Origin: DASRJW01 sp035649435
GTDB taxonomy: Bacteria; Krumholzibacteriota; Krumholzibacteriia; G020349025
Assembly (NCBI GenBank): GCA_035649435.1
Contig: DASRJO010000183.1
Coordinates: forward strand, 1-13,648
Direction of reading: 5' to 3'
Length of the DNA: 13,648 bases
How positions within the stretch are numbered: the stretch's first letter is position 1; every line of letters begins with the position of its first letter. The notes below the pieces were generated by a model. It did no database searches. It was not told the DNA's origin and was given only the letters and a program-made list of their open reading frames with translations. Made by a program: the position numbers and the translations under genes. Positions 13,023-13,648 of this stretch are shown in pieces.

Positions 13023-13493
13023 TCAGCCGTGTGGTCCGGCAGATCCCGCGTGTGGTTCCCGCGGGTGCACACCGCAACCGGGGCGCGGAGCCTCGGAAAG
13101 CTCGAGCAGGACGCCGCCGAGAGCCTTCGGATGCACGAAGGCGATGCGCTTGCCATGGGCCCCGATCCGCGGCGTGGAATCGATCAACTGCATGCCGAGG
13201 GCGGCGAGCGTCGCGAGCGCCCGGTCGATGTCGGGCACGGACAGGCACAGATGATGGATGCCACCCCCGCGCTTGGCGAGCCAGGCGGAGATCGGACTGT
13301 CAGGCGCCGTCGGGCAGAGCAACTCGATCTGAGATTCCCCGGCTTGGAAAAACGCCGTGCGCACTTTCTGCTCCGGAACTTCCTCGACCGAGCTCGGGCC
13401 CACGCCGAAGAGCGCGGTGTACACCTGAATCGCCGCCTCCAGATCGGGAACGGCGATGCCGATGTGGTCGATCTTCTGGATCTTCTCGGGCAT
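13023..13493 (-). CDS. mce: Methylmalonyl-CoA epimerase (VOC fold)
   Basis: The 156-aa protein converts (2S)- and (2R)-methylmalonyl-CoA, linking propionyl-CoA carboxylation to the B12-dependent mutase and succinyl-CoA. It has two glyoxalase/VOC repeats: KIDHIGIAVPDLEAAI (7-23) and GIHHLCLSVPDIDRAL (79-94). Expected metal ligands are His10, Gln56 or Glu58 in SQIELL, His82 and Glu132 in VLLELSE; the block GAHGKRIAFVHPKALGGVLLEL is the family signature end. The start at ATG 13493 is chosen because GGAG lies 5 nt upstream and the conserved fold begins at once; the same frame is open further upstream but shows no homology. About 22 residues rich in Gly, Pro and His follow the conserved end, longer than usual for the family and perhaps not structured. 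It is upstream of the cysteine dioxygenase gene on the same strand. Confidence 0.9.
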   Translation of the reverse strand: MPEKIQKIDHIGIAVPDLEAAIQVYTALFGVGPSSVEEVPEQKVRTAFFQAGESQIELLCPTAPDSPISAWLAKRGGGIHHLCLSVPDIDRALATLAALGMQLIDSTPRIGAHGKRIAFVHPKALGGVLLELSEAPRPGCGVHPREPHAGSAGPHG

Positions 13494-13575
13494 CCCATCT
13501 CCAGTACCGGTGTCCGGCGCACGGTGGCGAGGGTGTTCGGCCGTGTTCCGACGGGACGATTCTCTATGAGGTTGG

Positions 13576-13605
13576 AGTATGCCAGGATCTGGTGATCGGC
13601 TCCAA
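13576..13605 (-). promoter_or_regulatory. Weak promoter candidate upstream of the epimerase
   Basis: On the minus strand TTGGAG (13605-13600) and CATACT (13581-13576) are 18 bp apart, matching about 3/6 and 4/6 of the consensus. It would give a leader of about 75 nt. The rest of 13494-13648 shows no gene that I can support. Confidence 0.22.
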
Positions 13606-13648
13606 GCCCTGGCTATCGATTCCTTCAGCAGGTCGCGCACGCTCGCCC

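Noticed and set aside
12348..13595. Plus-strand 415-codon open frame opposite the dioxygenase and epimerase
   Set aside because: Both minus-strand genes have complete active-site motifs and good SDs; the plus-strand frame is their shadow.

Overview
The window comes from a high-GC bacterium. Two unrelated secreted proteins, a metallopeptidase at 480-4328 and a glycosidase-like protein at 8478-10562, both end in a FlgD-like C-terminal domain with a PNPFNP motif. This is the pattern of type IX secretion (T9SS, type A) cargo in the FCB superphylum. With the high GC content it suggests something like Candidatus Eisenbacteria or a related FCB candidate phylum. That placement is inference from domain style, not a phylogeny.

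Layout. 2-241 (+) is the C-terminal end of an endonuclease/exonuclease/phosphatase-fold protein cut by the window edge. 480-4328 (+) is a large secreted M36/M4-like zinc metallopeptidase with many accessory domains. 4552-7150 (+) is a three-gene ABC importer operon of the sulfonate/nitrate/taurine type (binding protein, ATPase, permease), joined by two ATGA overlaps. 7201-8220 (+) is a ureohydrolase (agmatinase/arginase superfamily) with a complete metal site; it probably has its own leaderless promoter. 8228-8458 (-) is a remnant of the C-terminus of a malic enzyme. 8478-10562 (-) is a secreted GHL15-like glycosidase with a carbohydrate-binding-like module and a sorting domain. 10847-11917 (+) is a histidine-rich multi-pass membrane protein of unknown function, with a good promoter overlapped by a perfect 11-bp inverted repeat. 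11918-12362 has no gene but holds two fold-back structures and a three-copy degenerate repeat. 12363-12935 (-) is an Arg-type cysteine dioxygenase, and 13023-13493 (-) is a methylmalonyl-CoA epimerase.

How the genes may work together. The importer operon and the ureohydrolase lie head to tail only 50 bp apart, so uptake and hydrolysis of a guanidino compound is a testable idea. The importer family is equally compatible with sulfonates, and the cysteine dioxygenase nearby also belongs to sulfur metabolism. The two secreted cargo proteins look like independent degradative exoenzymes. The epimerase and the malic enzyme remnant point to propionate/C4 carbon metabolism, but a functional link is not shown.

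I found no CRISPR array, tRNA, rRNA, transposase or phage gene. The least explained parts are the repeat region at 11918-12362, the inverted repeat at 10775-10823 with the orphan membrane protein behind it, and the malic enzyme fragment.
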